Shown: positions 1-7,138 of the stretch, one piece after another
Layout: each line of letters begins with the position of its first letter
Position numbering within the stretch: the first letter of the stretch is position 1
Origin: an uncultured Acetobacteraceae bacterium
Lineage (GTDB): Bacteria; Pseudomonadota; Alphaproteobacteria; Acetobacterales; Acetobacteraceae
DNA: 7,711 bases
Assembly (NCBI GenBank): GCA_937874445.1
Contig: CALNAL010000071.1
Span: 1-7,711 of the forward strand
Direction of reading: 5' to 3'
Made by a program: the position numbers and the translations under genes
Notes under the pieces: generated by a model
The model's input: only the letters and a program-made list of their open reading frames with translations
Databases searched by the model: none
What the model was told of the DNA's origin: nothing

Positions 1-216
1 GGGTGTGCCGGATTGGCTGTGTCCTTCGCGCCACAGTGTTTCGCAAATGCCATGGCGAGGCGGTCTGAACCGTTGCGAGAGAAAGAAAGCGGCGCCAATA
101 CTCCCGCCGGTTCGCAGCCCCGCCCGTGGGGGATTGCGCCTTATGGGCGGATCCGGTGGGAAACGGGGCGGGGCCAGGTACTTCCGCCGGCTCGCCGGCG
201 AGACAAGGAGGTTTTC
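1..216 (+). other. non-coding leader upstream of the porin gene
   Basis: No gene is supported here. The porin reading frame stays open back to an ATG at 13, but that extension is Arg/Pro-rich, is not a signal peptide, and would bury the real signal sequence inside the protein. A weak sigma70-like pair can be drawn (TTGCGA at 73-78 and AATACT at 97-102, 18-base spacer), which would give a leader of about 100 bases; the match is poor and is only a suggestion. A small G+C hairpin at 185-200 (CGCCGG, CTCG loop, CCGGCG) lies just before the Shine-Dalgarno sequence. The upstream gene is outside the window. Confidence 0.4.
205..211 (+). promoter_or_regulatory. strong Shine-Dalgarno site fixing the porin start
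   Basis: AAGGAGG lies five bases before the ATG at 217. This near-perfect anti-16S match decides the start codon against the in-frame ATG at 13, and it fits a highly expressed outer-membrane protein. The hairpin at 185-200 ends four bases upstream and could affect access to the site; that is inference. Confidence 0.85.
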
Positions 217-1593
217 ATGCGTAAGCTCCTGCTGGCCAGCGCGGCTATGCTCGGCGGCACCATGGTCCTGGCGACTGGCGCCAGCGCCCAGAATCTTGCG
301 ACCAACGTTCCGGCCAGCGCGACGGCGATTTCGTCCCCGGGCTTCAGCACGGCGACGCCGGCCACCAGCCCGATGGCCGCCAGCACGATGACCGTCCGCC
401 TGGGCGGCCGTTTGAACTTCGAGATGTTCGCCGGCGGCGACAGCGGGCGCAACGCCAAGGGCGCCTCGCAGAAGCTGGCCCCGTACACCTTCGCCGAATA
501 CGCTCGCCTGTATCCGAGCTTCGACGCGGTCGCTGCTAACGGCCTGCGTTACGGTGCTGCCCTGGAAATCCGCCAGGACACCGGCACCTCGGCTGGCGGC
601 GGCGCGGCCGGCTCGATCTCCGGCAATGCCAAGAACCGCGGCGAGCTGTATTTCCGTCGTGAGATGGGCTACTTCGGCGCCGACAAGTTCGGCTTCCTGC
701 GCTTCGGCGCGACCGATCAGCCGACCTCCCTGTTCGCCACCGGCACCTTCGAAAACTTCGATATGGGTGGCTGGAACGGCGACCTCGAGGGGTGGACCAA
801 CAACACCCAGCCGGCCTGGGCCTTCCCGGACCAGGGCGCGCTCTACACCACGACGAAGGTCGTCTACGTCTCGCCGAAGTTCTTCAACATGGTTGACTTC
901 GGTGTGTCCTTCGAGCCCGGCACGGGCAACGTTGGCGGCGGCAGCCAGGCCTGCGGCAGCGGCTACGACACCACCAACTACTGCGATGCCACCTCGTCCT
1001 CGTCGATCTCCGGCGAGAACAAGCGTCGCCGCAACACGGTTGATGGCGTTGCCCGTCTGCGCACCGCGATCGGCCCTGTGGGCCTGACCGCCACGATCGG
1101 CGGCATGAAGTCCGGCAAGGTGCTCTACAACGGCACCGTGGCCAGCACCCAGCAGTACAACGGGCTGGAAGTGCTCGACGCCGGCCTGCAGGTCACCTGG
1201 GGCGGCCTCGCCGTCGGCGGCCATGTCGACTACGGCGAGTTCAACGCCGGCTACAACCTGTCCCCGAAGGGCGGACGGAAGTCCCTGGCCTACCTGGCCG
1301 GTGCCTCCTACTCCATCGGGCCGGCAGTCTTCGGCGTGCAGGCGATGGACTTCCAGAACCCCGGTTCTTGGACCCAGTCCAGCGCCTCTTCCGTCGGCCG
1401 GACCCGCAACGAGTGGGGCATTGGTGCTGGCAGCACGGTGACCGTGGCTCCTGGCGCCTATGTCTTCCTGTCCTACCTGTATGGCCATCGCCACCAGGCT
1501 GGCGTGGACATCCTGACCGGCACCAATGGCGCCGTGACCCACAACAACGTCCAGTCGCAGGGCGTTGTCCTCGGCACGATGCTGAAGTGGTAA
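217..1593 (+). CDS. outer-membrane porin (Gram-negative general porin type)
   Basis: A 458-residue beta-barrel porin, expected to form a passive diffusion channel for small hydrophilic solutes in the outer membrane. Residues 1-24 are a Sec signal peptide (MRK, hydrophobic stretch, ending GASA before Q25; signal peptidase I cleavage expected after A24). The mature part is rich in Gly, Ser, Thr and aromatic residues in alternating, strand-like segments, for example MTVRLGGRLNFEMF near the start. It ends in LGTMLKW; a terminal aromatic residue is the usual Bam-complex recognition signal. The only two cysteines, C246 and C256, sit in a Gly/Ser-rich segment likely to be an extracellular loop. The start is set by the Shine-Dalgarno at 205-211. 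Codons such as CGT, GGT and GCT are commoner than in the neighbours, as expected for high expression. It has its own terminator, so it is probably monocistronic. Substrate specificity cannot be read from the sequence. Confidence 0.9.
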   Translation: MRKLLLASAAMLGGTMVLATGASAQNLATNVPASATAISSPGFSTATPATSPMAASTMTVRLGGRLNFEMFAGGDSGRNAKGASQKLAPYTFAEYARLYPSFDAVAANGLRYGAALEIRQDTGTSAGGGAAGSISGNAKNRGELYFRREMGYFGADKFGFLRFGATDQPTSLFATGTFENFDMGGWNGDLEGWTNNTQPAWAFPDQGALYTTTKVVYVSPKFFNMVDFGVSFEPGTGNVGGGSQACGSGYDTTNYCDATSSSSISGENKRRRNTVDGVARLRTAIGPVGLTATIGGMKSGKVLYNGTVASTQQYNGLEVLDAGLQVTWGGLAVGGHVDYGEFNAGYNLSPKGGRKSLAYLAGASYSIGPAVFGVQAMDFQNPGSWTQSSASSVGRTRNEWGIGAGSTVTVAPGAYVFLSYLYGHRHQAGVDILTGTNGAVTHNNVQSQGVVLGTMLKW

Positions 1594-1640
1594 TCGGCGT
1601 CTAGCCGCGAGACTTCCCCGGGCCGCAAGGCTTTGGGCGG

Positions 1641-1671
1641 AAAAGGGCGGTGGATTTCCACCGCCCTTTTT
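1641..1671 (+). terminator. rho-independent terminator of the porin gene
   Basis: A perfect 13-bp stem (AAAAGGGCGGTGG at 1641-1653 with its complement at 1658-1670) closes an ATTT loop. The 3' arm runs into a five-T tract (1667-1671). The A tract on the left arm means it could also work on the opposite strand. It lies 47 bases after the porin stop codon and separates porin transcription from the next gene. Confidence 0.93.
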
Positions 1672-1773
1672 CATGGCCGGCCCCCATCTGCCGCGCGGCG
1701 GCGTGCTCGGCCCTTGGCGGCGCGGCCCCGCTCCTGTATTCCTGACCCAGAGACTTGTTCAGACAGGCGGCCC

Positions 1774-2310
1774 ATGACCCTTACATTGCCGAAGCTTGGT
1801 CCCATCGTTCTGGCGCTGGCGATGACCGCGACGCTGGCCGCGTGCAACACCACGCCGGTGCGCGAGGACGAGTACAACGATCCGCGCTACACCGGGCCCG
1901 GGTCCGGCAAGTCGATGAGCGATTCGGGCATCGTTCTGTTCGGCAACAAGTCCGGCACCTCCGACCAGCAGGCCGGCGCGGGCATCGGCGTCAACGCCTA
2001 TCTGTGGCGAGCCTCTCTCGACACGCTGTCCTTCATGCCGCTGGCCTCCGCCGATCCGTTCGGCGGTGTCATCATCACCGACTGGTACCAGCCGCCCAGC
2101 TCTCCCGGCGAGCGTTTCAAGGTCACCGCCTACATCCTCAGCCGCACCCTGCGCACCGACGGCGTCCGGTTGAGTGTGTTCCGCCAGGTGCAGCAGGGCG
2201 GGCAATGGGTGGATGCGCCGGTCGCCGACACCACCGTGAGCGAGATGGAGAACAAGGTGCTGGCCCGCGCCCGCGAGCTGCGCACCATGGGCTCTGCCGC
2301 CCCGGGCTGA
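1774..2310 (+). CDS. DUF3576 family lipoprotein
   Basis: A 178-residue predicted lipoprotein. The N-terminus is a lipoprotein signal peptide with lipobox LAAC; C24 is the expected lipidated residue, and N25 follows it (in enterobacteria Asp at +2 is the usual inner-membrane retention signal, so Asn is not decisive). The body matches the alphaproteobacterial DUF3576 family as I recall it: a GIGVNAYLWRASLDTLSFMP segment, then SADPFGGVIITDWY, then a region with RFKVTAYIL and VRLSVFRQV. No catalytic motif is apparent and the function is unknown. The ATG at 1774 was chosen because it places the signal peptide at the terminus; the frame is open upstream to 1633 but that part overlaps the porin terminator. 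The ribosome site is weak (AGGCGG at 1765-1770, only three bases before ATG). It lies upstream of leuS on the same strand, 383 bases away, an order I recall from related genomes. Confidence 0.85.
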   Translation: MTLTLPKLGPIVLALAMTATLAACNTTPVREDEYNDPRYTGPGSGKSMSDSGIVLFGNKSGTSDQQAGAGIGVNAYLWRASLDTLSFMPLASADPFGGVIITDWYQPPSSPGERFKVTAYILSRTLRTDGVRLSVFRQVQQGGQWVDAPVADTTVSEMENKVLARARELRTMGSAAPG

Positions 2311-2355
2311 TCCCCGCTCCCGCGCGGGCCTCTGCCGCAGGCGGCGGGTCAGCGA

Positions 2356-2503
2356 GACAAGGAAGGTGTTCTCCTTTCGAGAAAGGAGAACCAGGAAAGC
2401 TTTATTCGTGAAAGCTCCGCACCTGTGTCACGCGCGGAGCCAAACGAACGAAGTCCTTTTTGCTTCTTTTTCCGGAAGGCAAAAAGAAGGGCTTCCTTCC
2501 CCT
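2356..2503. repeat. paired-hairpin intergenic repeat element, copy 1
   Basis: The element starts GACAAGGAAGG (2356-2366), matching 10 of 11 bases at the start of the second copy at 6969. Its left hairpin is a perfect 11-bp inverted repeat (2368-2378 with 2381-2391, core TTCTCCTTTC). A central hairpin follows, GCTCCGC at 2414-2420 with GCGGAGC at 2434-2440. The right hairpin pairs CTTCTTTTT at 2463-2471 with AAAAAGAAG at 2481-2489, with CC/GG pairing inside the loop. Positions 2430-2473 are nearly identical to 7106-7149 in copy 2, including the CACGCGCGGAGCCAAA block and AAGTCCTTTTTGC. It does not match an insertion sequence I know and encodes no transposase. Possible roles are mRNA processing or stability, termination after DUF3576, or simply a dispersed repeat. 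Confidence 0.75.
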
Positions 2504-2527
2504 CCCCTTCCCGACGGAAGAACGCGA

Positions 2528-2549
2528 CATGTCCCGCGGGCGGGACGTG
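2528..2549. other. G+C-rich hairpin between repeat element and leuS
   Basis: GTCCCG at 2531-2536 pairs with CGGGAC at 2541-2546 around a CGGG loop. Three further pairs outside it (2528-2530 with 2547-2549, one of them T-G) make a nine-pair stem. There is no T tract, so it is not a canonical intrinsic terminator. It may be a leader structure or chance in G+C-rich DNA. Confidence 0.35.
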
Positions 2550-2594
2550 GGATTACGTGTGCTGGATGCGCGGGAGCTCCCGTGGTGCTGACGG

Positions 2595-2623
2595 TTGCCG
2601 TGCGGCCAATTCTGGCCGATACA
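2595..2623 (+). promoter_or_regulatory. possible leuS promoter with palindrome in spacer
   Basis: TTGCCG at 2595-2600 and GATACA at 2618-2623 are 17 bases apart, an acceptable but weak sigma70 pair about 70 bases before the leuS ATG. The spacer contains the inverted repeat CGGCCA-ATTC-TGGCCG (2603-2618), which could be an operator or a chance palindrome. A promoter is needed somewhere here, because the preceding gene is 383 bases away behind hairpin structures. Confidence 0.3.
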
Positions 2624-2693
2624 ACACGATGCATCCCACGGCCCCCGCCACACACCAGTCACGTATCCAGAGCGTCACGCACCAGATCGCACG

Positions 2694-5348
2694 ATGAGCA
2701 CTTCTCCTGATTCCGCCTCTTCCCGTCCCGCGACTTCCTCCGGAGCGGGCGAGTCCCCCCGATACGATTTCCGCGCCGCGGAGGCGCGCTGGCAGGCGGA
2801 ATGGGAGCGACGTGGCAGCTTCCATGTCGCGGACGTGCCGCAGGACGGCCGGCCGAAATACTATGTCCTGGAGATGTTCCCCTATCCTTCGGGGAAAATC
2901 CACATGGGCCACGTCCGCAACTACACGCTGGGCGACGTGGTGGCGCGCTACAAGCGGTCGCGCGGCTTCTCGGTGATGCATCCGATGGGCTGGGACGCCT
3001 TCGGCCTTCCGGCCGAGAACGCCGCCCGCGAACGCAAGACCCATCCCGCCAAATGGACCTGGGCCAACATCGCCAACATGCGCGGCGAGCTGAAGCGCAT
3101 GGGGCTTTCGATCGACTGGGCCCGCGAGATCGCCACCTGCGATCCGCGCTACTACGGCAAGCAGCAGAAGCTGTTCCTCGACATGCTCAAGACCGGGTTG
3201 GTCGAGCGGCGCGAGAGCTGGGTGAACTGGGACCCGGTGGACAACACCGTTCTCGCCAACGAGCAGGTGATCGAGGGCCGCGGCTGGCGCTCCGGCGCGC
3301 TGGTGGAGAAGAAGAAACTCTCCCAGTGGTTCCTCAAGATCACCGATTTCGCCCCCGAGCTGCTCTCCGCGCTGGACGGGCTGACGCGCTGGCCCGAGCG
3401 GGTGCGCCTGATGCAGGCCAACTGGATCGGCCGCTCCGAGGGCGCGCGGGTGCGCTTCGCATTGACCACGCCGCAAGCCGGGCTCGCGGAGCTGGAGGTC
3501 TATACCACCCGGCCGGACACGCTGTTCGGCATGTCCTTCCTCGCCATTGCCGCCGACCACCCTCTGGCCGAGGCGGTGGCCAAGCAGAATGCCGAGGCGG
3601 CCGCCTTCGTCGCCGAATGCCGTCGCACCGGCACCAGCGAGGCGACGCTGGAGACCATGGAGAAGAAGGGCTTCGACACCGGGCTGCGGGTGCGCCACCC
3701 CTTCCTCAAGGACGTCACCTTCCCCGTCTGGATCGCCAATTTCGTGCTGACCGAATACGGCACCGGTGCTGTGTTCGGCTGCCCCGCCCATGACCAGCGC
3801 GACCTCGACTTCGCCCGCAAATACAAGCTGCCGGTGAAGGTCGTGGTGAAGCCGGCGGGCAGCGAGGGGATTCCCGAGATCGGCAACGAGGCCTTTGCCG
3901 GCGAGGGCAGCATGGTGCAGTCGGGCTTCCTCGACGGGCTCGAGGCGCCCAAGGTGGCCAAGGCGCGCGCCATCGCCGAGCTGGAGAAGCTGGGCGCCGG
4001 CGAGGGCGTGGTGAACTGGCGCCTGCGCGACTGGGGCGTCAGCCGCCAGCGCTACTGGGGCTGCCCCATCCCGGTGATCCACTGCGAGCACTGCGGCGTG
4101 GTGCCGGTGCCCGAGCAGGATCTGCCGGTGGTGCTGCCGGAGGACGTGACCTTCGACAAGCCGGGCAACCCGCTCGACCGCCATCCGACGTGGAAGAACG
4201 TCACCTGCCCCAAGTGCGGCCGGCCGGCGCGGCGCGAAACCGACACTTTCGATACCTTCGTGGACAGCTCCTGGTATTTCGCTCGCTACTGCTGCCCCGA
4301 TGCCGAGGCGCCGCTCGACCGCGCGGCGGTGGACCACTGGATGCCGGTGGACCAGTACATCGGCGGCATCGAGCACGCGATCCTGCACCTGCTCTATTCG
4401 CGCTTCTTCGTCCGCGCGATCCGCCAGTGCGAGCACATCGGCATGGAAGAGCCGTTTGCCGGGCTGTTCACCCAGGGCATGGTGACCCACGAGAGCTACA
4501 AGGGCGCCGACGGCCGCTGGCTCTACCCCGAGGAGGTGGAGAAGCGCCCCGACGGCACCGCCGTGCATCGCCAGACCGGCGAGGCCGTGACGGTGGGGCG
4601 CGTCGAGGCGATGTCGAAGTCCAAGCGCAACACCGTGGACCCGGAGGAGATCATTTCTCGTTTCGGTGCCGATACGGCGCGCTGGTTCATCCTCTCCGAC
4701 AACCCTCCCGAGCGCGACATGGAGTGGACCGAGGCCGGGGTGGTGGGCGCCTATCGCTTCACCCAGCGGGTGTTCCGCCTGGCCGAGGCGGCGGCGGCCC
4801 TCGCGGCCCCGGCGGAGAAGCCCGCGGCGTTCTCCGAGGCGGCCTTGCGGCTGCGGCGGGTAACACATCGCACTGTTGCGGCGGTGAGCGAGGCCCTGGA
4901 GGGGTTCGCCTTCAACGTGGCGGTGGCGCGCGTCTACGAGCTGGCCAACGCCATCGGCGAGGCCGAGAAGGCCCCGGATGCCGCCGACCTGCGCTGGGCC
5001 CGGCGCGAGGCGATGGAGATGATGGCGCGGGTGACGGCGCCGATGATGCCGCATCTCGCCGAGGAGATCCTGCAGCTTCTGGCCCCGGGACGCGCGACGC
5101 TGGCCGTCGAGATGCCCTGGCCGGAGGCGGAGGCCGCTCTGCTGGTGGCGGAGAAGCTGACCATCGCCGTGCAGGTGCTGGGCAAGCTGCGCGGCACCAT
5201 CTCGGTGGCGCCCGGCGCCACCCAGGCCGACGTGCTGGCGGCCGCCGAGGTCGAGCCGAACGTGGCCCGGGCGCTCGCGGGGCAGCGCATCGTCAAACGC
5301 ATCTACGTGCCGGGACGGATCGTCAACTTCGTGGTGGCGCGCGGATGA
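2694..5348 (+). CDS. leuS: leucine--tRNA ligase (leucyl-tRNA synthetase)
   Basis: An 884-residue cytoplasmic class I synthetase that activates leucine with ATP and charges tRNA-Leu; about the usual bacterial length. Visible in order: the HIGH motif as HMGH (70-73) after FPYPSGKI; WDAFGLPAENAA; the CP1 editing domain with the threonine-rich TTRPDTLFG (271-279) and GTGAVFGCPAHDQRD (356-370), whose D367 and D370 match the conserved editing aspartates; two CX2C pairs (C464/C467 and C505/C508) of a zinc-binding insert; DSSWYFARY; and the KMSKS loop as AMSKSK (M640). The C-terminus has the anticodon-binding helices and a small end domain finishing RIVNFVV. The ATG at 2694 is the only plausible start close to the conserved YDFRAAEARWQ block: no in-frame ATG, GTG or TTG lies between. 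It leaves a Ser/Thr/Pro-rich N-terminal extension of about 22 residues, and no clear Shine-Dalgarno is seen. The stop overlaps the lptE start. Confidence 0.97.
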   Translation: MSTSPDSASSRPATSSGAGESPRYDFRAAEARWQAEWERRGSFHVADVPQDGRPKYYVLEMFPYPSGKIHMGHVRNYTLGDVVARYKRSRGFSVMHPMGWDAFGLPAENAARERKTHPAKWTWANIANMRGELKRMGLSIDWAREIATCDPRYYGKQQKLFLDMLKTGLVERRESWVNWDPVDNTVLANEQVIEGRGWRSGALVEKKKLSQWFLKITDFAPELLSALDGLTRWPERVRLMQANWIGRSEGARVRFALTTPQAGLAELEVYTTRPDTLFGMSFLAIAADHPLAEAVAKQNAEAAAFVAECRRTGTSEATLETMEKKGFDTGLRVRHPFLKDVTFPVWIANFVLTEYGTGAVFGCPAHDQRDLDFARKYKLPVKVVVKPAGSEGIPEIGNEAFAGEGSMVQSGFLDGLEAPKVAKARAIAELEKLGAGEGVVNWRLRDWGVSRQRYWGCPIPVIHCEHCGVVPVPEQDLPVVLPEDVTFDKPGNPLDRHPTWKNVTCPKCGRPARRETDTFDTFVDSSWYFARYCCPDAEAPLDRAAVDHWMPVDQYIGGIEHAILHLLYSRFFVRAIRQCEHIGMEEPFAGLFTQGMVTHESYKGADGRWLYPEEVEKRPDGTAVHRQTGEAVTVGRVEAMSKSKRNTVDPEEIISRFGADTARWFILSDNPPERDMEWTEAGVVGAYRFTQRVFRLAEAAAALAAPAEKPAAFSEAALRLRRVTHRTVAAVSEALEGFAFNVAVARVYELANAIGEAEKAPDAADLRWARREAMEMMARVTAPMMPHLAEEILQLLAPGRATLAVEMPWPEAEAALLVAEKLTIAVQVLGKLRGTISVAPGATQADVLAAAEVEPNVARALAGQRIVKRIYVPGRIVNFVVARG

Positions 5349-5917
5349 CGGCGGGGGGGCGCCCGGCGGGGATGAAACGGCGGCCGCTGCTGCGGACGCT
5401 TCCGCTGCTCGCCCCCGTGCTGGGCATGACGCTGGCCGGAGCCCTGGCGGGCTGCGGCTGGCATTCCCCCTACGCCCCCGCGGCGGATGGCGGTCCGAGT
5501 GCGGCCCGGACGGGGCTCGGGCTGGTGTCGGTGCCGGTGCTCGGCGAGCGGTCGGGGCAGCTGCTGCGTCAGGCGTTGCAGACCCGGCTCGACCATGGCG
5601 ACGCCCCGGTGAGCAAGAAATACGACCTGCTGGTCGATTTCGGGGTCGAGGGCGACGCGCTTAGCGTCCAGCGCGACGACACCTCCACGCGGGTGCGCTA
5701 CATCGGGCACGTCGCGTGGAAGCTGGTGACGCGCGACACCCAGCGGGCCACGGTGACCTCCGGCTATGCCCGCGCGGTGGACGGGTTGAACACCTTCGAC
5801 GAGCAGTATTTCGCGCAGGATCTGGAAACCGAGGCGGTGTTCCGCCGGATGACCGATGCGCTTGCCGAGCAGATCGTCACCAGCTTGGCGGTGTGGTTCG
5901 ACAAGCATCCGGCATAG
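5345..5917 (+). CDS. lptE: LPS-assembly lipoprotein LptE
   Basis: A small outer-membrane lipoprotein, the plug and partner of LptD in the machine that inserts lipopolysaccharide into the outer leaflet. From the ATG at 5345 it has 190 residues; the start overlaps the leuS stop as ATGA, which suggests translational coupling. An in-frame ATG at 5372 (MKRRPLL...) gives 181 residues and a more compact signal peptide, so the start is uncertain. Both contain the lipobox LAGC, with the lipidated Cys at residue 37 (or 28). The mature protein begins CGWHSPYAP, like the CG-aromatic start common in this family. Later segments include LVSVPVLGERSGQLLRQAL, RDDTSTRVRYIGHVAWKL and a C-terminal helix with ALAEQIVTSLAVWF. 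Its position between leuS and holA is typical. Sequence conservation in LptE is low, so the call rests on lipobox, size and gene order together. Confidence 0.87.
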   Translation: MTAGGRPAGMKRRPLLRTLPLLAPVLGMTLAGALAGCGWHSPYAPAADGGPSAARTGLGLVSVPVLGERSGQLLRQALQTRLDHGDAPVSKKYDLLVDFGVEGDALSVQRDDTSTRVRYIGHVAWKLVTRDTQRATVTSGYARAVDGLNTFDEQYFAQDLETEAVFRRMTDALAEQIVTSLAVWFDKHPA

Positions 5918-5954
5918 GCCGAGGCGGACTGGCGAAGGGGCGAGGGCGCGGGGC

Positions 5955-6968
5955 ATGAAGCTGGAGCCACGCCGGGTCGAGGCTTTCCTGCGCAAGCCGG
6001 AGGGGGTGCGCGCCGTGCTGCTGCACGGCGACGACGTGGGGCTGATCCGTGCCCGCGCCAATCGCCTCGTCAAGGCGGTGGCGGGCGGGCTCGACGACCC
6101 GTTCCGGGTGACCTCGCTGGAGCGCGAGAACTTCGGGGCCATTCCCGCCGAGATGGCCTCCCTCGGCCTGATGGGCGGGCGCCGCGTGGTGCGGGTGCGC
6201 GAGGCGAGCGATGCCGCGACCGGCCCGGTGGCCACAGCCCTCTCCGGACCGGGCGAGGCCTTCCTGGTGCTCGAGGGGCCGGGGCTGGCCGGGCGCTCGA
6301 AACTGCGCGCGCTGCTGGAGAAATCCGCCGAGGCGGCGACGATCGCCTGCTATCCGGCCGACGCCCGCAGCCTGGTGCAGACGATTCGCGAGACGCTCGG
6401 CGCGATGGACGTGGCGATCGAGTCGGAGGCGCTCGAGTGGCTGTCCGGCCAACTCGGCGCCGACCAGGCGGTGACTGTTTCCGAGATCGAGAAGCTGGGA
6501 CTGTTCGTCGGGCCGGGCGGCCGGGCGGACATGGCGGCGGTGCGCGAATGCGTCGGCGACCTGGCGGGACTGTCCCTGGAGGATGCCCTGTTTGCCGCCA
6601 CGGCGGGCCAGGTGGCCGCCGCCGATCGCGCGCTGGAGCTGGCGATGGCGGAAGGGGCCCTGGCGGTGCAGGTAGTGCGCGCCGGCCTGCAGCACATCCA
6701 GCGCCTCCAGCGGGCCCGCGCCACAATGGCGGAGGGGATGTCGGCGGAGGCGGCGGCGCGGGCCGTCCGTCCGCCCCTGTTCTTTCGCCGCGTCGCGACC
6801 TTTGCCGCGGCCCTGGGGCTGTGGAGCCCGTCCGCCCTGGAATGGGCGGCACGGCGCATGTTCGAGGCGGAGCGGGGCTGCAAGACCACCGCCCTGCCAG
6901 GCGATGTCATTGCACGCAACGCGGTGATCGGAATCGCCCAGCGGGCGGCGCGGCTGCGCCGGCGGTAG
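5955..6968 (+). CDS. holA: DNA polymerase III subunit delta
   Basis: A 337-residue clamp-loader subunit. Delta binds and opens the beta sliding clamp within the DnaX complex during replication. The N-terminal part carries AVLLHGDDVGLIRARANRLV (20-39), the recognisable start of the delta fold; delta is AAA+-like but does not hydrolyse ATP, and no Walker A motif is visible. The middle (about 140-205) holds the helical region with TVSEIEKLGLFV. The C-terminal collar helices include QVVRAGLQHIQRLQRA and end with ERGCKTTALPGDVIARNAV and an Arg-rich tail. The ATG at 5955 is preceded by GAGGG at 5942-5946 (eight-base spacing) and lies 37 bases after the lptE stop, so co-transcription with leuS-lptE is likely. 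Length and gene order match other alphaproteobacteria. Confidence 0.92.
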   Translation: MKLEPRRVEAFLRKPEGVRAVLLHGDDVGLIRARANRLVKAVAGGLDDPFRVTSLERENFGAIPAEMASLGLMGGRRVVRVREASDAATGPVATALSGPGEAFLVLEGPGLAGRSKLRALLEKSAEAATIACYPADARSLVQTIRETLGAMDVAIESEALEWLSGQLGADQAVTVSEIEKLGLFVGPGGRADMAAVRECVGDLAGLSLEDALFAATAGQVAAADRALELAMAEGALAVQVVRAGLQHIQRLQRARATMAEGMSAEAAARAVRPPLFFRRVATFAAALGLWSPSALEWAARRMFEAERGCKTTALPGDVIARNAVIGIAQRAARLRRR

Positions 6969-6983
6969 GACAGGGAAGGAAGT

Positions 6984-7007
6984 CTTCTTTTCCTGAAGGA
7001 AAAGAAG
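6984..7007 (+). terminator. hairpin just after holA, possible transcript end
   Basis: CTTCTTTTCCT (6984-6994) pairs perfectly with AGGAAAAGAAG (6997-7007) about the centre GA, giving about ten usable pairs with a four-base loop. It starts 16 bases after the holA stop. No T tract follows directly, though CAAAAGGACTTTTG (7008-7021) is a second small palindrome. It is therefore non-canonical as an intrinsic terminator and may instead protect the 3' end of the mRNA. Confidence 0.4.
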
Positions 7008-7138
7008 CAAAAGGACTTTTGTCCCTTTGGGGGGGAGGTACGTCGGCGGAGCCCTCATGCCGAACTTCCCGTGAAGCTTTCCTCGCCAGGCTCTGCGCCA
7101 GCCCCACGCGCGGAGCCAAAAGAGTGAAGTCCTTTTTG

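Noticed and set aside
13..216. N-terminal extension of the porin frame back to an ATG at 13
   Set aside because: The strong Shine-Dalgarno at 205-211 and the signal peptide beginning at 217 fix the start; the extension is Arg/Pro-rich and would block export.
2366..2710. Small frames across the repeat element upstream of leuS
   Set aside because: Their Phe/Lys/Arg-rich products simply translate the hairpin arms; no ribosome site or domain supports them.
2553..5054. Very long open frame (833 codons) antisense to leuS
   Set aside because: It covers most of leuS in antisense. Strongly G/C-ending codons suppress stops on the other strand, and its His/Arg/Ala/Gly-rich product has no recognisable domain.
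5877..7058. Long minus-strand frame across holA and the repeat element
   Set aside because: It is a shadow of holA; its start lies in the repeat element and its composition is low-complexity Arg/Pro/Gly.
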